Below are positions 43,401 through 55,615 of a stretch of DNA of 64,000 nucleotides, one piece after another. The DNA is taken from contig BCHH01000020.1 in NCBI GenBank assembly GCA_001599595.1, positions 172,060 through 236,059 of the forward strand. The letters are read 5' to 3'. Position 1 is the first letter of the stretch. The number at the start of each line of letters is the position of its first letter. The position numbers and the translations under genes were made by a program. The DNA comes from Beverwykella pulmonaria (Eukaryota; Ascomycota; Dothideomycetes; Pleosporales; Melanommataceae). The notes under the pieces were generated by a model. The model was not told the DNA's origin, did no database searches, and was given only the letters and a program-made list of their open reading frames with translations.

Positions 43401-43754
43401 GCCAACCCGGCGCAAGACCTCATCGTTTGCCTCGAGACGAAGCAGACCATAGGCTTCCGGTACGAAGATATTAACCGCGCCGTCGTCATCCACCATGGTA
43501 GCAAAGACTCTCGCGTACCTGTTGACAACGTGCGATGGCTAGGCCGCCTAATGCGCAGATGCGAGGTCCGGATCTTGGAAGGCGAGCAGCATGGCCTCAT
43601 GGCAAGCGCGCAAGTCATGGGCAACGTCCTCACGGAAATGGCGAGCGATTGGGAGGACTGGACTGCCATCGTGCAGGGGAAGACGATGCAGGTGAGCGCA
43701 GACCGGAGCGTCTCGAAGCGGCGTACGATGGAGAAGTTGCGGGTCGCTACTTGA
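40500..43754 (+). CDS. Alpha/beta hydrolase with long disordered N-terminal region
   Basis: Two exons (40500-42753, 42808-43754) with a 54-bp intron give 1066 residues. The first 680 residues are Ser/Pro/Arg-rich and disordered, with a coiled-coil segment near 355-390 (KEKILKELEAEENEVAHRIRELKKQK). The hydrolase core begins about 685 (RHPQTGRVISFSEVGDPHG). It has DRPGIGGS, the nucleophile elbow AHSAGA (Ser772) and the closing strand VVIHHGSKDSRVP...GEQHGLM, which supplies the Asp and His of the triad. A Pro/Arg-rich insert of about 100 residues interrupts the lid region. It is conserved in moulds and I know no assigned substrate. The long tail suggests a regulated, possibly septum- or cortex-located enzyme; that is inference. 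Confidence 0.88.
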
Positions 43755-44772
43755 GATGCTGAGCCTACTTTCGACGTACTGCAATGTTCATGACGGAAGC
43801 TACGACAATGTGATTGACGGAAACACAAACACCATTTTGGCTGATGATTATTTCTTTTCTAGCGCGCACTTCCTTTCCTTCTCGCGTGATCGATGCGCCC
43901 ATTTTATCTTTATCCACTTCTCTCCATAGCCCCGATGTTTTTGTCCTATCTTGTTTAACTCGCTTCTTTGATCTCTTTCTCTCTTTTGGCTCTTGCGGAT
44001 ATACCCTCGGTTGGTGTATGGACGGTTGGTGATCTGATGGCATGAACATTTTATTTTCTCCTTCCTAGAATAACTGCATGAGCAGGGGATCTGATATTTA
44101 GGTGGATGGTAGATGCAGTTTGATGTGTGTGGAAGAGAGAAAGAAGGTGCGAGAAAAGACTGGGATAAGATGTGGTTCGCGATAGGTATACCCCTCCATT
44201 GTCGATATAGTGTTAGAGATAATGTTGAGAGATTCGCTAATTTTCATATGGCTTTTGTGATTGGAGTGACATCTACCAGGGTAATTATCGAGAGAGGAAC
44301 AGCCAACAATATTTACGAGTACAGCAAAACCCCCTCTGGAAAATACAGACGGCCTTTGTATCACTGACTTGATCTTTTGGCCTATTGTCAGGACTGCCTC
44401 TCAATACCCTTGACAGGACATTAGCTCCTTTGTATAATCGACCATAATCATCCCTACTACTGACCGTCAAGGCTCATCCGCCAACGCTTTTAAAGGCAAA
44501 TCAATCACAGGGCAAAAAATGACAAGGAAGAATATCCCAGCTAAAGAAAAGATAAAATTGTTAAATTGGATGGGGATAGCTAAGATCCGCTGAACGCCGC
44601 CAATGCTGTGGTATCAAAAGTTCCATACAACGCCCCGCTCCAGCCACATCTGCCACGCCTCCGGCCACTGATTCAAATCCCCTGTCTTCCATTAATCCCT
44701 GGCTCCGCTCCGATGATATCGACAAGACTCTTCGTACCACCGCAGTGATACATATTCTCCACGCTACCCCCC
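43755..44772. other. intergenic between convergent genes
   Basis: About 1 kb without a supported gene. Small frames at 43814-44032 and 44113-44367 show nothing familiar. Confidence 0.5.
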
Positions 44773-45872
44773 TTAGACCCTCACGTCCACCCCGCCCCCA
44801 AAATCCCCAGGACAATACTCCTTCAATTGGAGATCCTGCGTAGCCATACTGGGCGCGCGAATCTCCTCCTTCTGCATAATTGCCCTGCGCTTATCCAACT
44901 TGAAGCCTGTATAACTCCTCGGCAGATACCTCCCCGGATGAAACCATGCAAACAAAATCAGAGTAAGAAGAATAGGCAACGCATCAAACGTCCAAAAACA
45001 CCACTCGTGACTTTGTAAATACGCAAGTCCTGTACCTCTGTCATGTGGTATCTCCATGGTACGATAGATAGCGCGTAGGGTGATGAGGGCCGCAGAAATG
45101 GTGATTTGGAATGAGAGGTGTCGCCACATTTTCCAATCGCCCAAGTCAGACGCGCGCCAGGCGCGGGAAATGAAAAAGTAGCGGATTGCGATTATAGCGA
45201 AAGTGGCAAAGCAGGACATTTGAAGGATCAGGCCCAGGACGAGAATCACGCGGCCAGAGGTTACTTTTTTTTCGGAACCTTCGATGGATCGGTCGTGTGA
45301 AGTATCGTGGTCGTAGGAACGTGAGATTTGTGCGGCACCGACGAGTTGGATGAGGAAGGAGAAGAGGTCGAAGATTACAAAAGTCGGGGTTATGTAGCGG
45401 GGGAAGCACCACAGAGTCTTGAAACTGAGGGTGTGGGTTGGACACGAGAACCAGACTACACGACTAAAGGCTGTATAGCAGGCAGCTGCGAGGAAGGACG
45501 GCGCCAAAAAGATCATGAGGTAGGAGATGAGGAAGGGAAGGTCATTGTGTTCATCTGTAGCCGAGATGATGCGGCACACGAAGCCGATTGCCTCCATCAG
45601 GATGCCGATGAGGGCCGCCCAGAAGAACCATGAGCGGTAGCGGATATATTGATACAGGAGGAAGGAGGATAGGAGTGGGAAGATGATGGCTCCTATAATG
45701 GCGAGAGGGATGCTTGGGTCGTAGATATAGGGGTTTAAGAAGCCTTGTGCTGTTCATGACCTTAGTCCTCTATCTTCCGGAATAGGCGGGGGAGGCACTT
45801 ACTGTAACGTCCAGGGGTCCGTTTAGGCAAGTAGACATGGTCGGATATTGATATAGCGAAAGCGCTACTCAT
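44773..45872 (-). CDS. RTA1-like seven-helix membrane protein
   Basis: Two exons (45872-45803, 45749-44773), 53-bp intron, 348 residues. The start at 45872 was preferred over the ATG at 45838, because only that frame meets a GTAAGT donor in the right phase to continue into GFLNPYIYDPSIPLAI. Seven hydrophobic helices carry RTA1-family marks: SYLMIFLAPSFLAAACY, the TPTFVIFDLFSFLIQLVGA segment, YRTMEIPHDRGTG and the FDALPILLTLILF helix before a short cytosolic tail. Members are fungal lipid-translocating exporters or stress proteins (RTA1, RSB1). The substrate cannot be told from sequence. Confidence 0.9.
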
Positions 45873-47044
45873 CTTTGCGGAATAGGTCGATGGCAACTTT
45901 GTCGTGTATTCACGACGATATGCCACATTCAACACCGTTACCGCAACATATCATACTCGGTGGTGGAGAAGAGAGGAAGGACTGGGAAGGCAGCATAGCT
46001 CAGGAAGATGAGCGGAGTAGTTTTACTTATGACCACGAGTGCTAAGAAGACAAGATGCTTGGCAAGCACCGGCGGTGTCTGCAGCAGTATCGCACGCCCA
46101 GTCTCCCCACCACAATAAAGCGAAAGCCCGGGAGCACACAATATAAAGACGGAACGAGGGCACGTGTTGGATATTGCGACACGCAATAAATCCCAGTAGC
46201 ACGGGTCCTTTTAGTACAAGAGGATGTGTGTTTCCGGAAGCATTCTGAGAGTTTTTGTTGCCAGAAAATGAATTCGGTGTAGATCACGTGCTACAAACTG
46301 CTCGGCGGAGCCTAGGCAGAGGCTGCCGGAATCCAAATCGGAAGATCATTCGTAGAAGGAGGGAAAACCAAGGGCTGAGCGGATGAGGTGGATGCACCGG
46401 AGCGCCGTTGACAGGCTTGGAAGCTGCTCGGCGGAGTGCCAACCCTTGGCAAGGACAGACCAAGACAGCAATTGGCGCAGGGCGGCCTGGCGTTCGATAT
46501 TGAGGGCGCTGTTTGTCGGATTCTGAGCAAGCAATTAGTATCGAATGAGCAACACGATCGTCGACGGATGATGATCCTACAGTCTCCGAGGCTGGAGATG
46601 CAGGCGACTACGAGCAGCCACATGTGAGTAATACCCAAGTGTGAGAAATGAGATGAGGACCCTTGTGCATTTATGTTTATTTCGCCTCACATTGCCCATC
46701 TATTACCAAGAGTTTGAAGCCATGTTTAGCCATTTTGGTGCAATCTGTGCCTCAAGGCGGCGGATTCGCGCAAGGAGAACATGTGGGCTGTCTTGGTGGT
46801 ATGAAGAGCAGCATGGGGTCGAGGAAACTTGGCAAACGCGATTGGATTGATCGGAATGAAGTGGAGGCTGTTGTTATACTGATTGCAGTCTATTCGTAGA
46901 CGAAGACAATGTCTTGCCATGTCTTGCCATGTCTTCTTTGAGTGGAACTAATTCCATTAGTCAGCATTATTGTATCACGTGCTGGCAGATGGCTGCCTGT
47001 TTCTCCGCCAAGATCTTAAGAGCATCCCATTGCCGGCACTGGGC
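45873..47044. other. intergenic, no supported gene
   Basis: Frames at 46312-46638 (minus) and 46641-46899 (plus) show no domain. GTCTTGCCAT occurs three times in a row near 46911-46935 with small spacing. Confidence 0.5.
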
Positions 47045-47989
47045 ATGCAAATCAATAACCATACTATTAACACAATGCCGAGGGCACAGAGAGATTGCAA
47101 GGCGCGAAGAACCAAGTACATTGAGTCTTCCATCAGCAGCGCCATTCCAAACCGGTCCAAACAAGCAGTAGCGTGAGTGTTCACAGTTAAGGCATATGTC
47201 GTTGCCAAACCTAAATTCCAGTTTCTTTGATTAGATGGCGACGCAATCAGTCAAAATGCCTGTTATTTCGCCTTCCCGCTGAGTTGAGGATGTATGTCTA
47301 TGAGGTACGTTGAGCTCAAAATCACCATCTCTCTAATCTGCTATAAAATGTCCTTGTTAGACTCTACAGTACATAGTCTTCGAAAATCGCGCTTAACACC
47401 TCAACTTTCGAAATTCGTGTTAATTTATAGCCAAAATTTGCAGTTGGTAATGGGACGACATACTATATATATCCAACATGGGGGATACCAGTACCAGAAG
47501 GTCATCAATAGAGCAAAGGGACGACTCATCAGCTATCAATTACATGGCTTCCACTGCACTCGCCTGCCGTTATCCATAAATCCGTATCTCGCAATGCTAA
47601 GCGCAGACGAGCAGCGAGCGAACAGGGGCCAACAGTTACTCAACAACATCTGCCGGGAGCTGTACAAGGAAACCGCAACACTGCCATACAAGTGGAACAC
47701 TTGGTCTTTCCAGAGCCACTCTGTTCTCCGCAAACTTATTAAAGAAGAGAAAAGACTTCCATTGTCTCACCTCCGCGTAATTAACACTGTCTTTGCTCAG
47801 AACTGGCGGTATTTTGGGGAGAAGTATTTGCTTCCTGGTCTTAAACTTGTATTTGATGATAAGAGGTGGGCAGTCTGTACATGGGATGTCGTTGAAGGAG
47901 AGTACACACTGAACCAAGAGCAAGCCAAGCCTGAGTCGCAGATTTTTTGGCAAAGTTGTCATGGAAACCCACCATACGATTTCCTGTAG
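47045..47989 (+). CDS. F-box-like / DUF7730-style mould protein
   Basis: Three exons (47045-47172, 47235-47304, 47444-47989) give 247 residues. The assembled core reads FRLPAELRMYVYE / LVMGRHTIYI across the second intron. This is the LPxELRxxIYExxLxGxxI motif of a very large mould family, often labelled DUF7730 or F-box-like. INRAxG and LLNNICRELYKETATLPYKWNTWSF follow (the usual C-R-x-I-Y-x-E-T-x-x-L-P-Y). A second Met at 47075 could also be the start. Function is unknown; such genes are abundant and variable in number. The 3' part is shorter than in many relatives. Confidence 0.75.
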
Positions 47990-48869
47990 GAACGAGTCCT
48001 GTAGTGTACCAGGAAGGGACCTTAGTTGAGTTGTGTGTTTTGATATACATGATACTTGGTTTATCCGTCACGTGCTCGACGTTTGATTTCTCCGCCCAGA
48101 ACATACACACAAGAGATACAATTTGCTAATCGCTTCCCCTATAGTATCATCACCTACGAAATCGGTTTCTACTCTTCCCCCTTCCCATGAATACAATGAG
48201 GCTAAGTGGCTACGAAACAGCGAGCAGAACCTGCTGAAATGAGTTTGGTGATGCGCTTGTAGCCAAAGCTAACCGTTGGTCAGTATTTTCCTTCCAACTC
48301 TCAGAACGCAAGAAATCAGAGCATTGGCAGTGAAATACATGCTTCTAAGTATGCCACTCCCCGGAGTCGGACGAACAAATCGCCCACTATATTAAATTGG
48401 CTGAAAGGTTCCTAACTTGAAGATTTTGTAAATGGTCTTACGACTGGAATGTTTTCAACAACGCCTCTCAAAGTGGAAACTAATATGCCAAAGGTTCATG
48501 GAGTTGAGTGTGATTTAGTGTAGTATGTCACTCGGCCTGCCCTGCTGCATGCGAGCATGGCAATTCAAACTTGGCCTGGCGATATCCACTACTGACATAA
48601 ATTAAGCTGATTAAGCTTTCACAACCCCATTCCTTGTAACTGTCTACTGAAATGGGCTGACTGAGAAGAAAGATGGTTTTATGATGAGCATCGAGCACTG
48701 TCGAAAACTTTACGACTCTTTTTATAGGCAACACTAAGACAGAAGACGCCGATCTATGTAGTTGCTTTGTATGTTCTATATCTGTAATGAAAGGACTGTA
48801 CTTCTTTGATACACGTGACCTCATGGGGTTTTGCCTCCCTTTTACGAAACATGGTGACATTTTCTGCGT
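47990..48869. other. intergenic, no supported gene
   Basis: No HET domain or other upstream exon for the fragment that follows was found. A minus frame at 48528-48860 shows no domain. Confidence 0.45.
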
Positions 48870-49262
48870 TTGTTAGTTATTTGGACACCCATAATTCTAC
48901 GGCCCTTGCCAAATGGAAAATTCCAAGTCGTTGACCATACCTTGGTACATGATCTCATGGATGGCGAAGCACTTCTTGGTCCGTTACTACCGGTTTGGCT
49001 TCTTCGTGAGGAGTCTTTGCCCAGCGGAATTCCGATACAAGCTTTCATTAATCTGAAAACCAATGAATTGATTTACAAGGACCCTCGTCTTGGACCCCTT
49101 CCGCATGACTGCGAGTATGTTGAGAATTACTTGCACGATCAAAAGAAATGGAGATGGTATCGGCATCGAGGGGGGAGAGACACAACCTGGGCAGATCCAC
49201 GGCTCACTGTGGAGGTGCTCAGAGATCGTGGGTCTCCTATTCGAGAGTTCACACTAATCTGA
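48870..49262 (+). pseudogene. Orphan C-terminal part of a HET-domain (incompatibility) protein
   Basis: About 130 codons with no ATG at the open end (TTG at 48870, just after a TTGTTAG acceptor-like site). The content fits the C-terminal region of HET proteins: LRPLPNGKFQVVDHTLVHDLMDGEA (the F-V-L-R-P...Y-V-H-G-L-M-D-G-E-A pattern), then two D-P-R-L elements, DPRLGPLPHDCEY and ADPRLTVEVLRDRG, ending REFTLI. The N-terminal HET domain is absent upstream. It is probably a deletion relic; a distant upstream exon cannot be ruled out. Confidence 0.7.
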
Positions 49263-49643
49263 GACTCCTCAGCCTAGCTCTTCACGGCAATAGTTTTCCA
49301 GGAAGGGAACGACATGAAGGAGATCGGGTTATCGTAATCTTGGCAAGTAGCTAGGACGATCAACGCAGCTCTTTATAGTACTGCTTTATCCGTTAAGAAG
49401 TGTTTCGTGCCAGAGGGTGTCCTAGCGGACGCATTGGGTTGGTTTGGAGTAGTGCATCTATTGTTCCTTTTGATCAGACAGGTAGTTAATTTTTCGAAGT
49501 GTCTAATAGGATTGACCCAGATCTTTACAATATTATAAATTTGCTGAGGTGTTATGTGTGAGAGGGTGTTCCAGTGAAGGTAGTGTCTCAAATTTCACAG
49601 CGGCAAATCCTTCTTGAACCCCAAATTTCTTTGTACACTCCTT
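49263..49643. other. intergenic between convergent genes
   Basis: About 380 bp. Nothing else seen. Confidence 0.5.
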
Positions 49644-51417
49644 TCAGAGCTCACTATGCCCTTCCTCCCATTTTCCAAGTTTTATAGGTGCATAAAACCG
49701 AAACCGATTCTCAGGATCATACGCCCTCTTCAACGCCCTCAATCTCTCCAACTTCCATGCTTCCTCGCCATACATTTCCTCTATACTCTCTCCTCCGTTC
49801 GCATAATTCACATACGAGCGTGAACCACCCTTTCCCTTCGCACCATCAACAAGAATCTTCTTGATCTCATTCCCTGACTTGAGCGCTAAGTCGTCGAGCG
49901 TTGAATTTGAAACTCCGTTTTGCAGCGATGCGTAGAATAATGCCGGCGCCAACAGCAGCCCATCCTTCCGACTCGGAAACGCACTCTCATCTCCATCCAC
50001 TCTCCGTACGCCATGTGTGGAATACTGCTCCAACATAAAGAAACTCGGGGCGAACTCAGGGATCTTCGTCGTCACTTCTTTGAATTTTTCGACTGCCGCG
50101 ATCAATGCATCGATATTGTACTCATGGAGGTCAACTGGGAATCGAACGATGCCGGCTCCCGGGACGAACGTGTGGACATTGCATACCGGGCTCTTTTCAT
50201 CGACTTGGACGAAACGCGGTATGTCGATATATGTACCCTCTTCCCTTCCTACATTCATTGGTTTAAGAGCGTGATAGGCTTGAGTATACTTTGTGATTGT
50301 GGACAGTGGGCCATTCCAGAGTACGTGGTGCATAACAATAGGTTCAGGAGAGAGAGAAGGGTTTGTGAGCACGAGGCCGTATTGTAAGATGCCCTCTGGC
50401 TGCGTAGCCATGCTCTTCTTCGCTTGCGTATACACAGTTCGTACGTTTTCCCGAGTGGCAGGGAACGTGAAGACTTCATAGCTCCATACATCCTTCCCGT
50501 TTAGGAAATCAACACTGTACACGCGGTAGTCCAACGAAGTCACGATGCCAAAATTATGTCCTGCGCCACGAAGGCCCCAGAAGAGATCCGTGTGGAAGGA
50601 AGGGGATACTGTTATGGCTGTCCCGTTCGCCAGCACGAGCCGTGCGGAGAGGATTTGATCGGATAGAAGACCGTGGTAGCCTTGTAAGATTCCGTGACCA
50701 CCTCCGAGAGCAACGGCGGTTAAGCCTACACACTCGCATACACCTGTTACGGTTTGTTTTCCAATGGACCAGAGTGCGTCGATAACGGCCTTGCCTTTGA
50801 TGCCTCCGCCAAGAGTGGCGAAAGTGCCATCTGGAGAGAAAGTGATTGAGTTGAGGGAGGCCATGTTGATTTGGATTCCGTTGTGGAGGGTGGAGAGAGA
50901 GGAGATGGAGCCTAGAATCAGGGGTATAAGATTAGCAAAGGGCTAAAAGGTGTATGCATATGGTACAGTCTCGGAATCTGTACTTGGGTATGCCTGGAAC
51001 TTGTTCTTTGCAATAGGGCTTGGGAGTTGTGCCCCGAATTTACGTACCGTGGCCTCCAGATTGGGCGAGGAAGGGGATGGAGTGGGAGTTGGCGTATATG
51101 ATCTAACAGATCATCAGAGAACATCGAAATAACATATATCAGAGGGTAATTGAGCATCCACTCACTGTCTGCGAAACATCGTCTTCTGTCTTCACTTTTA
51201 CAACCGCTTTCACTCTAGGTGCTGCCCACCACTGCCATCGCCTCGCCTCCTGCTCAAATTGTGCATCACCATGTAGAATAATTCCCGCATCTTTAGAAAG
51301 CAGCGGCTTTAGCTCAGATATAATATTCTTCTCGTCATCTTTGTCGAACCACGCTGCTGTGGCCAACGAAGCGACGATAGTGAACGTGAAGAGCACTGAG
51401 CTAAACGGCCTTTTCAT
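49644..51417 (-). CDS. Secreted FAD-linked oxidase of the berberine-bridge type
   Basis: Three exons: 51417-51166, 51102-51048, 50911-49644. They give 524 residues. The start at 51417 gives a signal peptide (hydrophobic stretch VLFTFTIVASLATA, cleavage before Trp-Phe); an upstream in-frame start at 51513 is less likely. The FAD_binding_4 domain has QSGGHGS with His102. GVCECVG holds Cys161 where BBE enzymes have C-x-x-V-G, so flavin bound at both His and Cys is likely. LGGGHG and FWGLRGAGHNFGIVT follow. The C-terminal BBE domain is marked by YVNYANG and RLRALKRAYDPENRFRFYAP. Such enzymes oxidise sugars or secondary metabolites; the substrate is unknown. The introns (63 and 136 bp) both fall in the N-terminal third. 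Confidence 0.92.
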
Positions 51418-51927
51418 CTTGAACACAAGATAAGGGATAGAGATAACTTGTTGGAAATATATATCGAACCATTTCACAAGCCCTTCATATGCATTGAAGA
51501 CGAGGCGTGCCATGAGAGCATCGACTAAGCACTACTCATGCACTACACGCGAAAATCTTACAAGTAGCCCAATTGGGGAATAGTATTTCAGTAAAAGGAC
51601 GGTTGGCCTATCCTCGTGCGGGGAAGAGGGTCCGATATCAGCTGAAGGTGGGGCATGTGAATAGTGGTAGAAATTATCTAAGCACAGAACGGGCCGCTCA
51701 GGAAGTATGACTGCGATATTTGCGACTCGCTCTCCTTAACACCCATGAGATAATCAGGTGTTTCACGAAAATAAGTTCTGAACAGGAACGGACCCCTTGG
51801 GAGGCAAAGTTAAGTGATGAACCTTTTAGCCAAAGGCACTGTATGAAACCATCTCAGCAAAGAATATTATCATCAGTCTAATAAGTATTCGTCTCGCGCA
51901 GGTACTTCTTCGACTCACTAGGCATTT
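51418..51927. other. intergenic
   Basis: About 510 bp of promoter of the flavoprotein and 3' flank of TYW4. No gene seen. Confidence 0.5.
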
Positions 51928-54900
51928 TCATTTCTTTCCCATCCTATCTGCATTCTCCTGCAACTCTGCCACCAACCTATCCAGATAGAATTTCGAAATG
52001 TCGTTGGGAAGACTCTTGAAAGCCTTCACAATGCGCTCCACATCCCTCCTCCCATTTTCATAAGCCTGTAAATCCCTATTCCCATATACATCTTTCCCAG
52101 CCGCATACCCAGAGCCCAGATTTCTGAAGAAGACATTAACGGCAATGCTCACACCCTCCGAGGGCGTCGCGGTGTGTGCCCACATCGGAGGGATGAAGAG
52201 GACGTCGCCGGGTGCGAGGGACGCTATATGCGGATGGAGCTTTGAGTTCTTCGAAGAAAGGACGTCGACGTTCGAACTAGAGCCCCCGGGGGGGAAATCG
52301 AGGTATTTGGCATCGGATGGAGGGTAGAGGCGGAGAGTTTTCCTGCCTTTGACTTGGCAGAGGACATTGGCTAAGACGTCGTAATGTAGCCATAGAGACA
52401 CGGGGCCGGAAACTCGCAGAGGAGAACTATGGTAGTTCTCCCGGATGCCGGTCAGAATATCTGGTAGGTGGAAATCAGCAGCAATGGTCGGAAAATCATC
52501 CTCGAGCTTCGTGGGCAGCTTATTTGGCTGCCTCGAGGACACCGCACGTAAATACGTCTTTGCTCCTGATGCTATGCCGTCGAGGAAGTCGCCCACTGAC
52601 TTCTTGACATACTGGAAGTTTTTTTCCTTGAACGTCATGCGGTCGCTGTCGCACTCGTGCACGACGAGTTCCCGATCCGGCCCGATCTTCTCTTTCAGAT
52701 AGTCTAGTGTCCACAGCTCCGTGCAAGGGCCGATATCCAAGCCTTCCAGGATCACGGGCTTCGACGCTGCAAGAATCTGGATAAATTCCACATTCGACTG
52801 AAGTCTCAGTTGGGGTACCGCAGTGATGGTTGGGTTCACAACTCGTGTCTGGGTTGGAATTCGATTTTTCCCCTTGCCCTTGATAGCTGCATGTTGTTTC
52901 GGCGGTTGTACCTGCACAGCAATCTCGGGCTGAAGGACGGCGACTGACCACTGCTTTGGATCCGGCATATCTGGTCTCGGCTTCGCGATGGAGAGGAAGC
53001 CCTCGTTCCAGAAGCTCCCCATTGAAAAGCACACAGCGCCTCCTCCTGCAATGATAATCTCGTCGCGAGAGATGGCCGCTGCACTGAAACCAACGAGTAA
53101 TGGATAGGCAGACTCGGGAATAGTGATGCTGGCCTTTGTGATTTGAAGCGATGGTCCACAAGAAATGACCAAGAAATCCTCGGGCAAGCTAAGAATTCCT
53201 TTCTTAGACACGCCCCCAATGAGAAGTAAAGACTGTCCAAATGGTAGCAAGGACGCACCAATCCTTGCGTGAAGAAAATTGCTATTCATGTTCTGTATGT
53301 CATTGGTGCGGTCTATAAATGTCAGCTGCAGGTCTGGTGCGGCGTTGATATTCCACTGCCACACATCGACCAGTACTGTGCCGTCGAGGTCAGCCCCTCC
53401 AACAATGCAGCCCCAGCTTTGCGCAGAACTCATCGAAGAAATTGCAGCACCGAAACGCGCTGAAGGATGATGTCCAACGACTGGGACATTTTCCCAGCCC
53501 TTGCTGCGTGTCCATATGCAACAGTCGCCCAAAACCCTGCCATCGCTTGTTTTGCCGCCGAAGACAAGGACACCTTCAATTTCGGAGTCCTTGGACGGGA
53601 TCTTCACTATAGTGGAGCTGTGCCTGAAACGAGCTGGGCTCAAGTCTTGTACTTGCTGCCACTGCATTGTTCCACCATTGATGAGCCAACAGTCGGCCAG
53701 TGCACATGAAGGAGATGCACGCCCACCAACTAACAGTGCTTCAGAACCTGTGAGGCTTGTGATAGTGTGACACACGCGTGCTTGTGGCACGGCACAAGGC
53801 TGAATGTTGGGCGTAGGTGCTTGCCGCTCAAGTACATCCATGCTCGCCAGGCGATGCTTAAGACCCTGACCACCGTGCAAGGAAACAGTATCCTGGTCGA
53901 TGGAAAAAGCCGCACCGAAGCGACGTGGTGTCAGTGTGGCTTCTGTTGGAGGGACGTGAGAGGTCAACACGCTGTGTTCATCAATGCCCCGGGCAACGGT
54001 GTTCGATTCTTCATCCGCAGGGGCCCCGGCTGGCGCATTCGACTTCATGTTGGATGCGATGAGGAGAAAATAGTGGCTAGCGAACAGTGCGAATTCTTCC
54101 CATTCGTCGAAAGGTTCCACTGCCTCCAGGCTACGTCGGAGCAGCGGAGGTGTGAACTCGTTGTCCGACCAGAGGTCCCAAAGACTGTGGCAAATGTTCA
54201 GGGTGGGCCAGCCCGCATCTGTAAACCGGGATGATTGTTGGGCTAGTGAGGGATATCTGTCAACAGCCTGTATCGGAGTCTGGAGCTTGTTGAAGTGGGC
54301 TAACATGGTCTTTGCAAATGGATGGCTGGGTCCTTGAGGAAGGTACTGTTCCAATAAGCAGAAACGGGCTATGTACAGATTAATAACGACCTCGTATATG
54401 CCGGCCAGCTCACATACCATCGTCGAGTGTACTTGCCCATCGTATGAGAGACTCGGTGTAGTGTAAAGGCATGTAAGTCACTGACACTTCGGCGACAAAG
54501 AGGATGGACGAGGATGGCAGGTCCAGCTCAGCTTTCAAGTCTGATTCAAGGACGTCAAGGAATCTCAAATCGCAGCCAAGTGCCATGTACTTGTCGCTTC
54601 GAAGATGCACATTTCTCTCCGATGGGCGCAAGTATGTATTCAGAAGGGCATTCCGAAGCAGGTCATTGGCCATTATCCGATCTCTCTTTCTTTGTATGAG
54701 TTCAGGGTAGTCCACGTCCACGAAGGTACAGTTTTCAGAGATGGAAGCATGTCTATGCCAAAACTGAAAAGGCAGTGGGTCGCTTCCGAGTTTTAGTGTC
54801 TTCAAGGGGTCAAGTATCAAGGAAAGAGCGTCAATTTCACTCACTATCCACAACCCAAGTTGATGACGATTTTCTTTTTTCCATTGTATTCCTCGAGGAA

Positions 54901-55246
54901 TCGCCGCACTACTTGCTCGATGGCATGCATACGGAGCCAGTAACCGCGGTTGATGAGAGGGTTTCTTCTGACGTACTTCCCCACAAACGGCTCGTAGAAG
55001 TCTGGTTCATCTGGGAAGTAAAGTTTTGAGACGCATCTTTTGGAAACAATGCTACTGTCGTTCGTCTGTAATATTCTTCAGCAAGTTACATGGCAGTTGA
55101 CTACTTGTTCGTAGTTCAGTCACGACCAGCGTTGATCTCCTTACATTCATTATATCATCATCCCGCTTCTTCTGCGCTCTTTGTGAGCTGGCTGTACACT
55201 TCGTCTCGCTCTTTCTGTTCGGCATTTCTGGAGGCGCCAACGGCAT
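51928..55246 (-). CDS. PPM2: tRNA wybutosine-synthesising protein 4 (LCMT-Kelch-JmjC)
   Basis: Four exons: 55246-55145, 55065-54845, 54782-54418, 54368-51928. They are in frame and give 1042 residues. It completes wybutosine at position 37 of tRNA-Phe by carboxymethylation and methoxycarbonylation. The N-terminal leucine-carboxyl-methyltransferase-like domain shows MNTNDSSIVSKR, LINRGYWLRMHAIE and the SAM loop INLGCGYDPLPFQFW (across the second intron), then ARFCLLEQYLPQGPSHPFA. Kelch-type beta-propeller repeats fill the middle. The C-terminal JmjC-like domain has SLWLHYDVLANVL with the iron-binding H-x-D near residue 888 and a later His in PPMWAHTATPSEG. A second Met at 55225 is an alternative start. 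Divergent from ATG18. Confidence 0.93.
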
Positions 55247-55615
55247 GATGCGGATACTTGGTTATAGACGTACTCTAACTGATTTTCGAATCAGTTAGGC
55301 CTGCGCCACATGACGCCACAACTTGGCGTTTAGCGCGGGGCTGAGGTGATCCCTGCAGGCTTCACGAGCGACGAGCATCGTTCGCCAGGCGGAAGCTCCA
55401 AGCATTCACCGAACCGCAACACAACCTCCACGTCTTTCCGCTACTGACGCCCTCACACATGTCTCTCTTGCCGCATCAACTGCCCGACTGCACCACCGAC
55501 ACGACACCCCACCGGTTCCGCTGAAGCCGGCGAACAGGCGGTCCTAGCTCCACGAGCTCCACAACGCGCATCATCTGCCCTTGCATCATCCCCGAGATAC
55601 AGAGGCAAAGGAAAC
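55247..55615. promoter_or_regulatory. Shared upstream region of PPM2/TYW4 and ATG18
   Basis: 369 bp between divergent start codons. GC-rich in the ATG18 half. No specific element is claimed. Confidence 0.6.

Noticed and set aside
45551..45838. RTA1-like gene starting at the ATG at 45838 or at 45744 (minus strand)
   Set aside because: Neither can reach the conserved GFLNPY segment in the right phase; the start at 45872 with a GTAAGT donor does.
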